Positions 24,901-33,939 of a stretch of DNA of 64,000 bases are shown one piece after another. The notes under the pieces were generated by a model. It made no database searches. It had not been told where the DNA came from and saw nothing but the letters and a program-made list of their open reading frames with translations. Position 1 is the first letter of the stretch. The number at the start of each line of letters is the position of its first letter. This stretch comes from Siderastrea siderea (lineage: Eukaryota > Cnidaria > Anthozoa > Scleractinia > Rhizangiidae), in assembly GCA_964030785.1 (NCBI GenBank), contig OZ034968.1:72403427-72467426 (forward strand), in the 5' to 3' direction. The translations under genes and the position numbers were made by a program.

Positions 24901-26356
24901 CAGCAGTCTTGGGCATCAGTATCATCAAGTCATCAATCCAGACTGTCGTCCCGTTCGCAGTGCCAACCCCCTTATACTGGGACACATTCATGAACTACAT
25001 TATGTTAGCCTTCGACAAGGTAATTAATTTTTTTAATGTATCTGTGGGTAGTGATTTCCTTTGCTAAAGTGAGATGTTTCAAAACAACTGTTAACTTCTT
25101 AAGCAAAAGTGCACCCAGTATTTGAAGGTAGAATGCATTTATAGTAGTGGCTGTTAGTATCCCCCCTTCAGTAAACACATTACAGTGTTCAGGTGGCCAC
25201 AAGGTGTTAGATCATCTTGGCCATGTTTCTGTACCACAATAGTCACATACATGTAATCTTAAATTAAGACCAAACATTGTTTGGTCGTCTGGGAGTGGAT
25301 AAAGGGGAGGTGTTAGCAGCCCGTAATTCCAAGAGCTTAGTAGAGCTAATTTGGAGATAACCTAGTGTAAGAACCTGACAAGATTTCTTTGTTACGTAAA
25401 CTGTTCATTGCTGCACCCTATTGTTTCAACTTTCTGGCTTTTCTTTCATCTGTAAGTTTCACAGTTTCTTACACCAAGGTAATCAGCCCTAATTTGACAA
25501 TGAAACTTGAATATGAATGTGCGTTGGATGTTGTGTATTACTGAGTGCCTGTACCATGTTAATTACAATTCAAATAAAGTTGAAATTATGCCTTAAGTTC
25601 CCAAAACTTCTCCTGTCCTTTATTCTGCAGCTGGGCTTGAGAAAAATCACTGGTACCCACGATAGTGTTTTAATTAGCAGAGCAATGAACATTTTATGCA
25701 AAATTCTTAGTTGTCACAGAGAGTTTGCTTTCTTGTCAAATGATGAGCCAGAAGGTAAACTCGAATTCCAAAGCTGCATGATCACATCCACAGTGAACAC
25801 TACATGTGTATGTCAATCCTGACTGTTGACAATAAAACAGCAGCTATTCCTCTCAGTCGCTGATCCTAGCCTTCTATTATTTTTACTGAGGGGGGTGTGG
25901 CATGATTCACCAAATTTAGGGAAACAGTAAGTACAGGGACTTACGGCAGTGATGAAGTGTATGTTGCAAAACAGTGTGCTTTAGTTAGCAAAACAGTTAA
26001 TCTGCCATGCATCATGCATTCTGGTAGATTTCCTTGCTGTTCCCGGCAGTGTTGTTAAGTTTGAAAGGAGAATATGAACATGCGATGGTGAATTTTATTT
26101 CACTCTCTATTTAAACTCACAGTATTATCAATGCTGTCTGCACGAATTCATATCCAAGATAGTTTGGGGACATTACACAAATTGAGGTGTCGCCAGTGTG
26201 GTTGCGTTAAGTCCGTAATGCGAAAAATGACACTGAAACAAACTTGTACTATCTTGTCAAAAAAATAAACTTGATGACAAACTTAAACGATTTTTTTTGC
26301 ACCATATTCAGATGGAAAACACGGGGAACCAACAGCGCCAACAAATGTTCAAATTG
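12950..26356 (+). CDS. OTU-domain protein, exons 1-7
   Basis: Exons are 12950-13479, 13624-14231, 15135-15800, 20851-21000, 23674-23924, 24755-25019 and 26312-26356, joined in compatible phases (about 838 residues). Residues 1-176 are acidic and unrecognised; the 144-bp first intron is open but has a good donor and a pyrimidine-rich acceptor. Residues 177-601 are a helical-looking region I do not recognise. Residues about 603-651 are an acidic Ser/Glu/Asp linker. Residues about 683-823 are an OTU cysteine-protease domain: Cys 699 in PGGGNCMFYALSEQL, GTWGDHVVLLAAANYY, and His 817 in HIHELHYVSLR. OTU enzymes cleave ubiquitin chains. The aspartate usual in DGNC is glycine here. The ATG at 12950 was preferred to a TTG at 12932. 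The open phase after 26356 fits the death-domain exon at 42296. Confidence 0.72.
14785..15088 (+). pseudogene. Decayed duplicate of exon 1/intron 1 of the OTU gene
   Basis: This stretch aligns with 13293-13585, covering the end of exon 1 and the start of intron 1. Shared residues include ESA.SE, then M(E/K)(I/T)DFP.Q..TQALE. The copy has a stop just after FPKT and lacks a usable donor. It sits in the intron between 14231 and 15135. Because intron sequence is included, it arose by DNA duplication, not retroposition. Confidence 0.75.
16238..16749. mobile_element. hAT-like MITE with near-identical 8-bp flanks
   Basis: The ends AGGGTTGTCC (16246) and GGACAACCCT (to 16741) are inverted. The flanks are GCAATCAC on the left and GCAATCAT on the right, an 8-bp target duplication with one mismatch. 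The element is 496 bp, non-coding, and contains an 11-G tract and GCCGGCAGCCGGCAG repeats near the left end. Confidence 0.65.
16750..17310. other. Intronic DNA with an 18-G tract
   Basis: I see no gene. A run of about 18 G at 16803-16820 follows ataactggc. Such tracts recur at ends of repeats in this window. Confidence 0.5.
17314..17625. mobile_element. Short MITE, AAAGGGG...CCCCTTT ends
   Basis: Inverted ends AAAGGGGTCATGTCATG (left) and CATTACATAGCCCCTTT (right) bound about 310 bp. The right flank reads TTAA; the left flank is CTCA, so a target duplication is not clean. Confidence 0.45.
18137..19762. mobile_element. hAT-like ATCGAT-rich element with 8-bp TSD
   Basis: The target duplication GTTTATGA lies at 18137-18144 and 19755-19762. 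The inner ends are imperfect inverted repeats sharing (G/T)AATCGATAAAATYGATA. The interior near both ends is dense in ATCGAT/GATAAAATCGAT strings. A second element (18665-19630) is nested inside; without it this element is about 640 bp. An 8-bp duplication points to a hAT-type transposase. Confidence 0.7.
18660..19635. mobile_element. Nested element with CAG(C/G)GGCGGA ends
   Basis: The element 18665-19630 starts CAGCGGCGGACGGAGG and ends with the inverted CCTAAATCCGCCCCTG. Both outer flanks read AGTTG (18660-18664 and 19631-19635), a possible 5-bp target duplication. It has an 18-G tract just inside the right end (19576-19593) and a ggggggtccgggggcatg motif near 18764. It is inserted in the ATCGAT-rich element. 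No coding sequence was recognised. Confidence 0.6.
21610..22215 (-). pseudogene. Penelope-like element, GIY-YIG C-terminal fragment
   Basis: Reading leftward, the minus strand encodes DKPSDRQGAVYKIKCCDCK followed by VTYIGEMGRNLNM, the GIY-YIG endonuclease signature (VYKI...TYIGE) with a CCxC motif of Penelope-like retroelements. Further on, frames containing TEHKRATRNG, NNHVAEH and DWDSAECITY appear after a frameshift or stop, so the copy is dead. The reverse-transcriptase part is missing. The 3' flank at 21610-21740 is repeated in the opposite orientation at 22510-22640. Confidence 0.75.
22216..22430 (-). mobile_element. LINE 3' tail with pentamer repeat
   Basis: On the minus strand this reads as a LINE 3' end: AATAAAGTGTTGTG, then an array of TTATG/TTACG units (plus strand GTAAC repeats, about 22240-22275). 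CR1/L2-type elements end in such microsatellites. It lies between the two inverted Penelope 3' flanks. Confidence 0.5.
22505..22645 (+). mobile_element. Penelope-like 3' flank, plus orientation
   Basis: This contains tgatgatgacttccgctcag, tgccatcacaaacggtcct and cactcacccagacgatcat. They match, in inverted orientation, the sequence downstream of the GIY-YIG fragment (about 21610-21740). It forms an inverted pair around the Penelope fragment. Confidence 0.6.
23045..23291 (+). mobile_element. tRNA-Ser-like SINE
   Basis: A tRNA-like head spans 23048-23123 with a box A (tgtccgagtggttagag), anticodon loop CTTGAAA (TGA, Ser) and box B (GGTTCAAGTCC). The presumptive acceptor strands do not pair, so it is not a working tRNA. 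A non-tRNA body follows, then an ATTT microsatellite tail at about 23258-23291. This is the layout of a SINE. Confidence 0.65.
24000..24613 (+). mobile_element. CR1/Jockey-like LINE 3' end with duplicated tail
   Basis: Codons at about 24080-24185 read TRFFVRIIQEWNNLL, a stop, then QVVEAGTSKLFKAWFKLFPL and stop. This is the degenerate C-terminus of a non-LTR reverse transcriptase. The following 3' UTR ends in ATTGT repeats. A 194-bp block (24227-24420) containing that tail is tandemly repeated at 24421-24613 with almost no change. Confidence 0.65.
25020..26311 (+). other. Intron of the OTU gene
   Basis: I see no recognisable element or gene. There are only short frames on either strand. Confidence 0.5.
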
Positions 26357-29300
26357 GTGAGTGGTGCTAAATGCGGGCCTGTCAAAACGGTTGTGATTTC
26401 CAATTGATTTTTCAGTAGAAAAGCAGAGCCATAGGTTAAGCTTTAAAGGGACACTATCCCGATAATGCGCACGCGTGAACGTCAGCTGTTATCTTTCAAA
26501 AAAACAATAGAACTGTCACATTGAGGTGACAAGATTACTCCGCGGCCCACGCAGTGATCCGCTGTTTACATCCGCCATTTAAATATTTGCTCGCGTTTTA
26601 TAGCTCCAAGGAAGCTACAACTTAAATTTCTTGACAAAAAGGGTCTATAGATCGCAATCCATGATGCGAAACACAAAATATAAATCACCGGAGATTTTCG
26701 GATTTAATTGCAGTGAAAGCTAGAGATTTCTTTGGCGAAACATCATGTCGCACTTTCGTAACAAGAGGACTTATTAGTTCCTATTGTTTTTGGAGGGACA
26801 AATATGTCGTTTGGAGTACAAAATAAGGTCAGCTAGCATTTTCGGCGAGCCATCAGCAGCTCGGAAATTCGCGGATAGGATTCTGTTTCCTAACATTTTC
26901 TGCGGCCTAAATATTCAGCTAAAAAATCCGAACAGACCAATCCGTATTAGCTTTCACAAATATGCCTTTATAAACCTCTGAAGCAATCTTATAAAGCAGG
27001 AAATGATATTTCAAGTATTTTGCTAAAATTTTCTCGTTGGGTGCCCCTGATTGTACACACAAAGATTTAACCGAGCGTGATGCGAAACACAAAATCCTGC
27101 AAGAGAATTAAAAACAATAAGCCAAGCCCCGCGTTACAAACATCAGCAGGGAAACTCGTCACGCTGCAAGTGAATATTTCAGATCCTTTATTGTCGAAAA
27201 TATAAACATGAGAGGCGGAAAAACCCATAAATTTCCTAAATGAGCTAAATTCAACGTACCTATTATGCAAGAGCGGCATAAAAACCATATTGAGTCGCTT
27301 AACAAACGATCAGAAGGCAAACCAACGGAGAATAACAAACGACGAAAGCCACAAGAATCCACCAGTTTATATGACCTCGATATGACCTCGAGAATGCGAC
27401 GCCTAAGTTGTAACGGCTCGATTGAGACAACATTTAAAAATCCTCCGTTCTAAACCCGCTACAAAAAAAAAAGAAGCAAAATGGGTCAAAAGACCAAGGC
27501 AAGGCGCGGCTTACAAGTACAAGTAGAAGTCGTGCAGCGTGCAGGCCTTCCGACCCATCAGTTTATGTCTGTGTCGGTCGAATACAGACACCACTGATCC
27601 CTTCAGTCGTTTCCATGTCTCATGGGTTGCTTTCTTTATATATATTCTGGTATGCTGCTGGTTCCATTTCTTCTTATTCCTTTCACGATTTTCTGAGCTT
27701 TTATTGAGGCTGCTTGGAGAAAGAAGCCTTCGACCGGCGCCATAGTGCTTCCCTCCTCTCGGTCCTCCGTCCAACGGCATTGAAAACAACGCCAAAAAAT
27801 CCCGATCTCACACAAATTGGAACTTAGTGACAACTATATATCATTAATCTATAACTGGTAGAAGCTTTAGGGTAATATTGAACTAAACTGAGCACGGTGC
27901 AAACGGATTTTTGAAGGTTCTATATCACTTCTCGCGTCTTTTGAATTCGCGACATCCTGTCAGGAAATCAAAGCTTGGAGCATGCGCAGTAAACGGATAT
28001 TGGTCCTGTAAGGCCGCGGGTGAGAGACTAGATCATCAGTATTCATTTATTTAAAGCGTATGTACGAAGTGCGACGAATGATAGCGACATTGCGCGAGAT
28101 ATTCATGAGTAAGCTCTGCAGTATAAAATCTTTGGTTTATGCATCAATGATTGCTCGTGCGTTTAATCGTGTAGCAGGAAACATTGTGCATTTTAAGTAT
28201 TGTTAAATAAAAATTTTCATAATAACAATAATTAATAAATGCGTTGAGCGCTCGCTTGTTGTATCTGTACCGTTCTTTTTATTCTTTATCTGTTAGTTGA
28301 AACGTTAATGGCAACTTTTTAGAATTTTTACAGCAAAACAAAACGAAAATGAAATACTGTTTCTATCTCTGTCTCGAATATTTATCAACATCACTAACTT
28401 TGTGTCCAATATTTATCAACATCTGGGTCTTTCGTAAGTGGAACTCCGTGAAGTTTTTTTCTGTGTATATATACACTGCTCCACAGACCGGAAAATAGTA
28501 AAAGAGTTCAATTTCGTCGTTCTTTTTGGTTTTAGTTAGTGTTTAATTCTACGTTTAAGCGGAAAAATCCGCTTTGAAAATTTCGATAGTAAAATTCTCT
28601 TTCTATTTTGTGTGCGGTATAAATATTAATTGGTTCAGCACCAATGCTTTTTTCTTTCGTTTATTTTCGACGGAAAACACACGATTTTTTTAGATTGCAT
28701 GCAACCTATTGTTTGTTTCTGGAGTGTTAACAATAGCTTCGTAATTTTTATATCCATAATGTACATAATAAAATATTCTTGGCTTAAACACTCGTGTTTC
28801 TTCGATGAGCCTTCGGAAGCCCTAAAACCACCAATTTTGTGTCCAAGAATACAGCGCGGATATAAAATTTCCTGAACTGACACAGCGGGCAGGTAAAACA
28901 GAAGCACTTTTTTCAAACAGGCTTTTTAACAGAAGTTTTAAGTCTTCAAATTTAAACAAGGACGATTTTACTAATTTAAAGGCTTATAACTTTCAGTGGA
29001 ACTTGAAATCACAAAATCGGCTTCTGTTGTGACACAATAGACGTTTTAACTGATCAACTAGTGGCAAAATCAAGAAGTGTTGTCTTCTCCACGAGGAGAA
29101 AACTTGGACACGGAGTCGCGTTTTACCAAATCTTAACTTTGGAAGCTCAAAGCATCGCAAAGAAAAACAATTTATCGAAGGAAAAACAGTCTTCTTGCAC
29201 TTCCAACATTCCTCAAGCCCTCTATTAAGTTTCAACGAAATCGGCTCCCTAACGATCAAGATCTAAAGCTTTTTAACGTACGACCTCCACCAAAATTTTG

Positions 29301-32029
29301 CCTTATAAATTTATTCATGAGCAGCTTGTCACCCGCGGCCTTAAGTGTTAAATGGTTTAGAAGCAAGGGAGACTTTGTCTGCGCAGGCGCGAAAAAGTTT
29401 TCAAATGTTTTTTGTTTTGGGGATTTTCGATGAGCACGCGGTTTTCGGCGAGGTTGAATTTGACAACCTAAACTTTAAACGGAAAGCATTTATAAATACG
29501 TTGTCGACATGCCAAGTGGAGTATTTTGCCATAAAAAGGAACTCAATATGGAGGCAGATAAGCTTGTTTGACATCGCTCGTGGTAATTTTGCTGCCGATG
29601 AAGACCTTTTCATGCAGACGTGTTGACCGTAAGATGGCGGATTGTCAGCAATTCTTTACATGGCGGGGCCGGTTTCAATGAACTTACCTGTCTTCCTGGG
29701 CTGTACTTCACGTCATATTCAACGCCTACTGAAAGGACTATGTCTATTGTGGTAAGTAAATCGTATATTTGGCTCCTTGAGTTTGTATTTAGGTTTTTTG
29801 TTTGCTTCATCTCGCGGTTTTGAAGAAACCATGTTGTTGTCATCCTCAATTTCACGGTGTCGTTCAACAAGGGCATCTTACCTTTTCAGTTTTCATCATT
29901 TCGTCATAAAAATCGAATACAACATTAAAATGAACTTGTTTTACCGTTTTCTGGGTTCATTTAGCGTACTACTTAAACACTTTTTATTATCCGGCGAAGT
30001 GAATATTTTGATCGATAAATTTAGATTTTCTGTGACCTGAAATTAAAATTTGTCATCAAACCTCCGAGACTTTTGTTTCCCTTCATGATATGGGAATTCA
30101 CATCATTGAGGGATGGGTCAACTCATTTACTAGCTGTTGGCAGATTTTGGTTTATATTGACGGTGTACCCCCAATACCCTCTTTCCGAACGAACCTCCGC
30201 GGGTCGAGCTTCATTCAGTTTTCAAAATATTGGTTCTATGATATCACACATTTTAGTCCTTCTACACCTCACAAGTTACAACAGACCACTAATGTAAAGT
30301 GTTCACCAAGTAGTACTAAGTTCAAAATTACTTTGTGCCAAATGTCAATTTTGTGGACCTTTCAATTATTATTTTTTGGCATTTGTTGTCATGACGGTGG
30401 TTCGCAAGTGAAATTAAATTGTGCGTAAAAATCGGGTTGCCACTGTATTTTTGATTATAGCCAAAAAACTAATTCGTGATATGGGGATCGGCTTGATGAG
30501 ATGAGTTTCAAGGACTGCCCTAATAGTTTGGTGACGTCAAACTAAATTTAAATGATGTACTGGTTGGTCAAAATAAAGGCCAAAGACTGTTGACATATTT
30601 GTGTCTTTTGAATGGCGTGACACAGTGCTTCACTCGATTTTGTCACACAAACGTATGCATGTTTCTTTGCAATATTCAGTTTTTATTATCCTGCTAAATG
30701 AGGTACTTAACAGTTTTTTGTACATTAATGAGAGTGAATATACGAAATACTCATATATGTGAACTGCAGAAGAAATATGAAACAGTGATATTTTTGTTGA
30801 TATCACTGTTGCTGTTTAAGTTGATATCTCAGTGATTATTATTACTGATCAGACTGGTGTTAACTTTTGACATAAATTTTATTTTTTCCACACAGATCTT
30901 GACAGCTCGCTTGTAAAACAGTATGGCACAGGCCCCCACGTTAATAGGAAAGTATCGTTGTGGCGTCCTTGAATACTTGAATGACTACTTTTTTGTCCTT
31001 CTTACAAATTCATAGACACAGAACTTTCATCAGCACATTTTGCATCCTTATTAAACTTTTCAGTTTTCCTTTGCCTACCAAAACCTTTGAATAGTTGCCC
31101 AGACATTAACATCACCTGGCACTGTGTGTACTACCAGTGTGCTGGAAACAGAAATGTACATAATTTGTAGCTAATGGTTCTCTGGGCTTTATTTAATTCC
31201 CACTTGCTTTTATTACTTAAATGTACACATTACTAAAATTTACTAGTCCCTTATTAAAGATAATGTGTCACGAGGACTTTGTGGATGTTTTTTTGGTCAA
31301 AACTCTGCTAAAATTATTGATAGGTAACTTAACCTATGCACATCAACATTATCTTAAGCCTGTGTGCAGACATCTCTCTTGCGTCAAAGGAAGCAAGGGA
31401 AATAGGAGCCATCTGTGTGCAGGTTACATAATTATCATTAAACATCTAGAGGAAGGTATAAACTCAGTTTTTGAGAGAAAACACTATGGCCATTCAATAA
31501 TTCATCATGAAGAAAATCACAGCAAGGGATTGCAAATCTGAGAAATGGGTGACGGTAAATTGAAAAGTGATGATAAGCAGGCAAATGTTTTGCCTTCCTG
31601 CTGTTGTTCTTCATTATCATAACAGACTTCAATGCAAGAGCAAGTACTATTTATCAATAAAGTAACTTGAACTTCAATGGAAATGTTTAATGTTCGTCGC
31701 ATTGAAAGATAATTTATTTGTGTTTGAAACAGGAAGAAAGACAAATTCATTTACAAGAGGGAGGCAAAAAATGGCACCTGCCTCAAAAACCACTTTTTGG
31801 GTTAAAAATATTTCTGACATTAAAAAATGAAACACATAGCTAAGAAGAAGTTGATATGACAAAGGAATTAAAATGATTTTTGCGAAGATATTGTACCCAG
31901 ACAGCTGCCATGGTCTTCCATTTAGTTAAACTCTCAATCTGCTGAAATGAAAACCTAGAGCAAGTGAGACCAGTTGGGAGTGGGGGGGGGGGGGGGGGAA
32001 TGAAGTTTTATGGACCAAAAATTGATTTG
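26357..32029. other. Long non-coding stretch, probable intron
   Basis: No ORF here resembles a known protein. A 17-bp string gatgcgaaacacaaaat is repeated at about 26662 and 27079. A short hairpin aacagtgatat...atatcactgtt lies near 30780-30812. An 18-G tract sits at 31982-31999. The gtaagatggcgg near 29630 resembles a YY1-type promoter motif but no gene follows it. Confidence 0.5.
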
Positions 32030-33344
32030 GACCCCTCTAGACTGCGAGTAGTCTCTAATTTTGGCGATGGCGATTGTGGGGCGGGCAAAATACACACGCG
32101 CGCGCGCGAAATTTCGAGGAGACGCGACGCGAAGGGAGCGCCGAAAATTAGAGACTACAGACTCAGCCCAGGATTTTGACCTTTCACGGCCGAGTGATTT
32201 TGAGGTGTAAATTTCATATCATCTTTCAAACCAATTAAGCGCAACCAATGGGGTCCCTTCTCTTGCCTCCTGTCATGTGTTTGCTCCTGTCATCGATAAA
32301 CTGCGGAAGATGTTATCGCAAATGAAACGGTTCGCATTGTTTATTTGGATTCGACTAGTACTCGACCGGATGGGCCGTGATCGAGAGGAAAATTCCAGCC
32401 TCTCATCTCGAAGAAGAAATGAACATTGAGTTTGGAATTTCGGTCGTCAGTAAATTTTTAGTCCCAAGAAGCGGCCCTGTCATATCAAAAGCCCGTCAAA
32501 CACTTTTACGGTTTTAGCAGTCGCCGAGGTCATTTTCTTCGTCTCCAAAAATCCCATCGAAAAAAATTAATAAATAACGTCGAAGACGCGGCAAATTTTT
32601 TCTACTTTCACCGAAAGTTTGAGGTCGATGTTGACGAAAATGAAACTTCCAGCGAGCCAGGAAGTTTCTGTATGTCAAAAAAACATATACTTGCAGTCGG
32701 CTCTTTTTCCGTACGTTGCATCTTATTCTAATCGGGCATACTTGTAAATGAGCTCCGCCGGCAGAGGTTGTTTTCGGCCACTTTCTAAGCTCACATCGGA
32801 AAAATTTGGTGGCTAGAGACGCGAAAAACCTCCTTCAACTTCGGCCGAAAGTTTTATTTCAACGCGGAGACAATCCTTTGTTCCGGTCGATCGGTCCCGT
32901 ACCGATGTTAAAATTTAGATGAAATCTCAACTCTCAGTAGACGAGTGGATTGTGATTTTAACAGCTCTTGGAATGGCTTGGACAAACAATCTCCAGCCGA
33001 ACCGAATGTAATTTTGAACAACGCTCGCTAATTTGTCCAGAAAAGCCTGTAATCTGTCTGCCCTCTCAGTAAACTAAAACGGAGTTAATGTTATCATGAG
33101 TGTTGACAGCGGCTTGTGTACTGTTGCCAGATTGTTGACAAGTATCCATAAAAGGGCCAATCAGAGTTTTGCGCTTGGAATGTACGCGCTTAATTCAAAA
33201 TCCTGGGCTAAGTCTGTAGTCTCTAATTTTCGGCGCTCCCTTCGCGTCGCGTCTCCTCGAACTTTCGCGCGCGCGCGTGTGTATTTTGCCCGCCCCACAA
33301 TCACAATCGCCAAAATTAGAGACTACTCGCAGTCTAGGACCCCT
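32030..33344. mobile_element. Foldback element, 143-bp arms, 7-bp TSD
   Basis: The arms 32037-32179 and 33195-33337 are inverted copies with only a few differences. Each starts CTAGACTGCGAGTAGTCTC and contains an alternating CG tract (acacacgcgcgcgcgcg-like) with repeated AATTAGAGACTA motifs. The flanks are both GACCCCT (32030-32036, 33338-33344), a 7-bp target duplication. The 1-kb interior is non-coding and is repeated, inverted, at 45085-45490 and 47358-47605. Confidence 0.75.
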
Positions 33345-33539
33345 CAGAGGTCTATTTGTTTTGGGTGATCATGAAATAAGGAAAGTTCATTTCTCCTTTT
33401 AACATATAAACTCATGAGGATAACAACCATGTTATTTGCAGACTCTTTTTTCAGGTGTCCCTTTTCTTTTACACTCCCCTCTCTCCTAAAAAATCCACTT
33501 GCCCCTACCCCATAAAAAGTGAACAGTCCCTTTATTGAT

Positions 33540-33935
33540 TGAAATTAAAGAATGAATGGATAACTTTATTTAACCACCGTCCACTCATCAGGACTTAAAA
33601 ACACTATTTCTATACAAAAACTGCTACAATACATTAACATTATGACAAAACGTAATTAGACTACGAGCCTACTTTACATAAGTTCCATGCAGAGAGATCT
33701 TCAGAAGAATTACTTGAAGCCAGCCCTGAAGGCCCCAAGAGAGTTGAACTTCACCTGTTGCAGCTCAACATGAAGGCTATTCCAAAGAAATGCTCTAGAG
33801 TAACTGAAACTATTTTTCGTAAGGATTGTACGGGGTAGAGGAATAGCGAGTTTGCCATTGGTGTCTCTTAAAGAGTAACTGGAGACATTTTGAAATGAAA
33901 AGTTGCAAAATCAACTGTCACCAAGGGAAATATCT
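33540..33935 (-). pseudogene. CR1/Jockey-like LINE C-terminus, minus strand
   Basis: On the minus strand the frame ending at 33710 reads NVSSYSLRDTNGKLAIPLPR, TILTKNSFSYSRAFLWNSLH, then VELQQVKFNSLGAFRAGFK and a stop. That is the usual C-terminal end of CR1/Jockey-type reverse transcriptases. An AAATAAAGTTATCC-type 3' tail follows (about 33550). Its upstream part is cut off at the junction with the plus-strand LINE. Confidence 0.7.
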
Positions 33936-33939
33936 TTAA

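Noticed and set aside
30779..30845. MITE around the aacagtgatat hairpin
   Set aside because: Only a short perfect hairpin is visible; no terminal repeats or target duplication.
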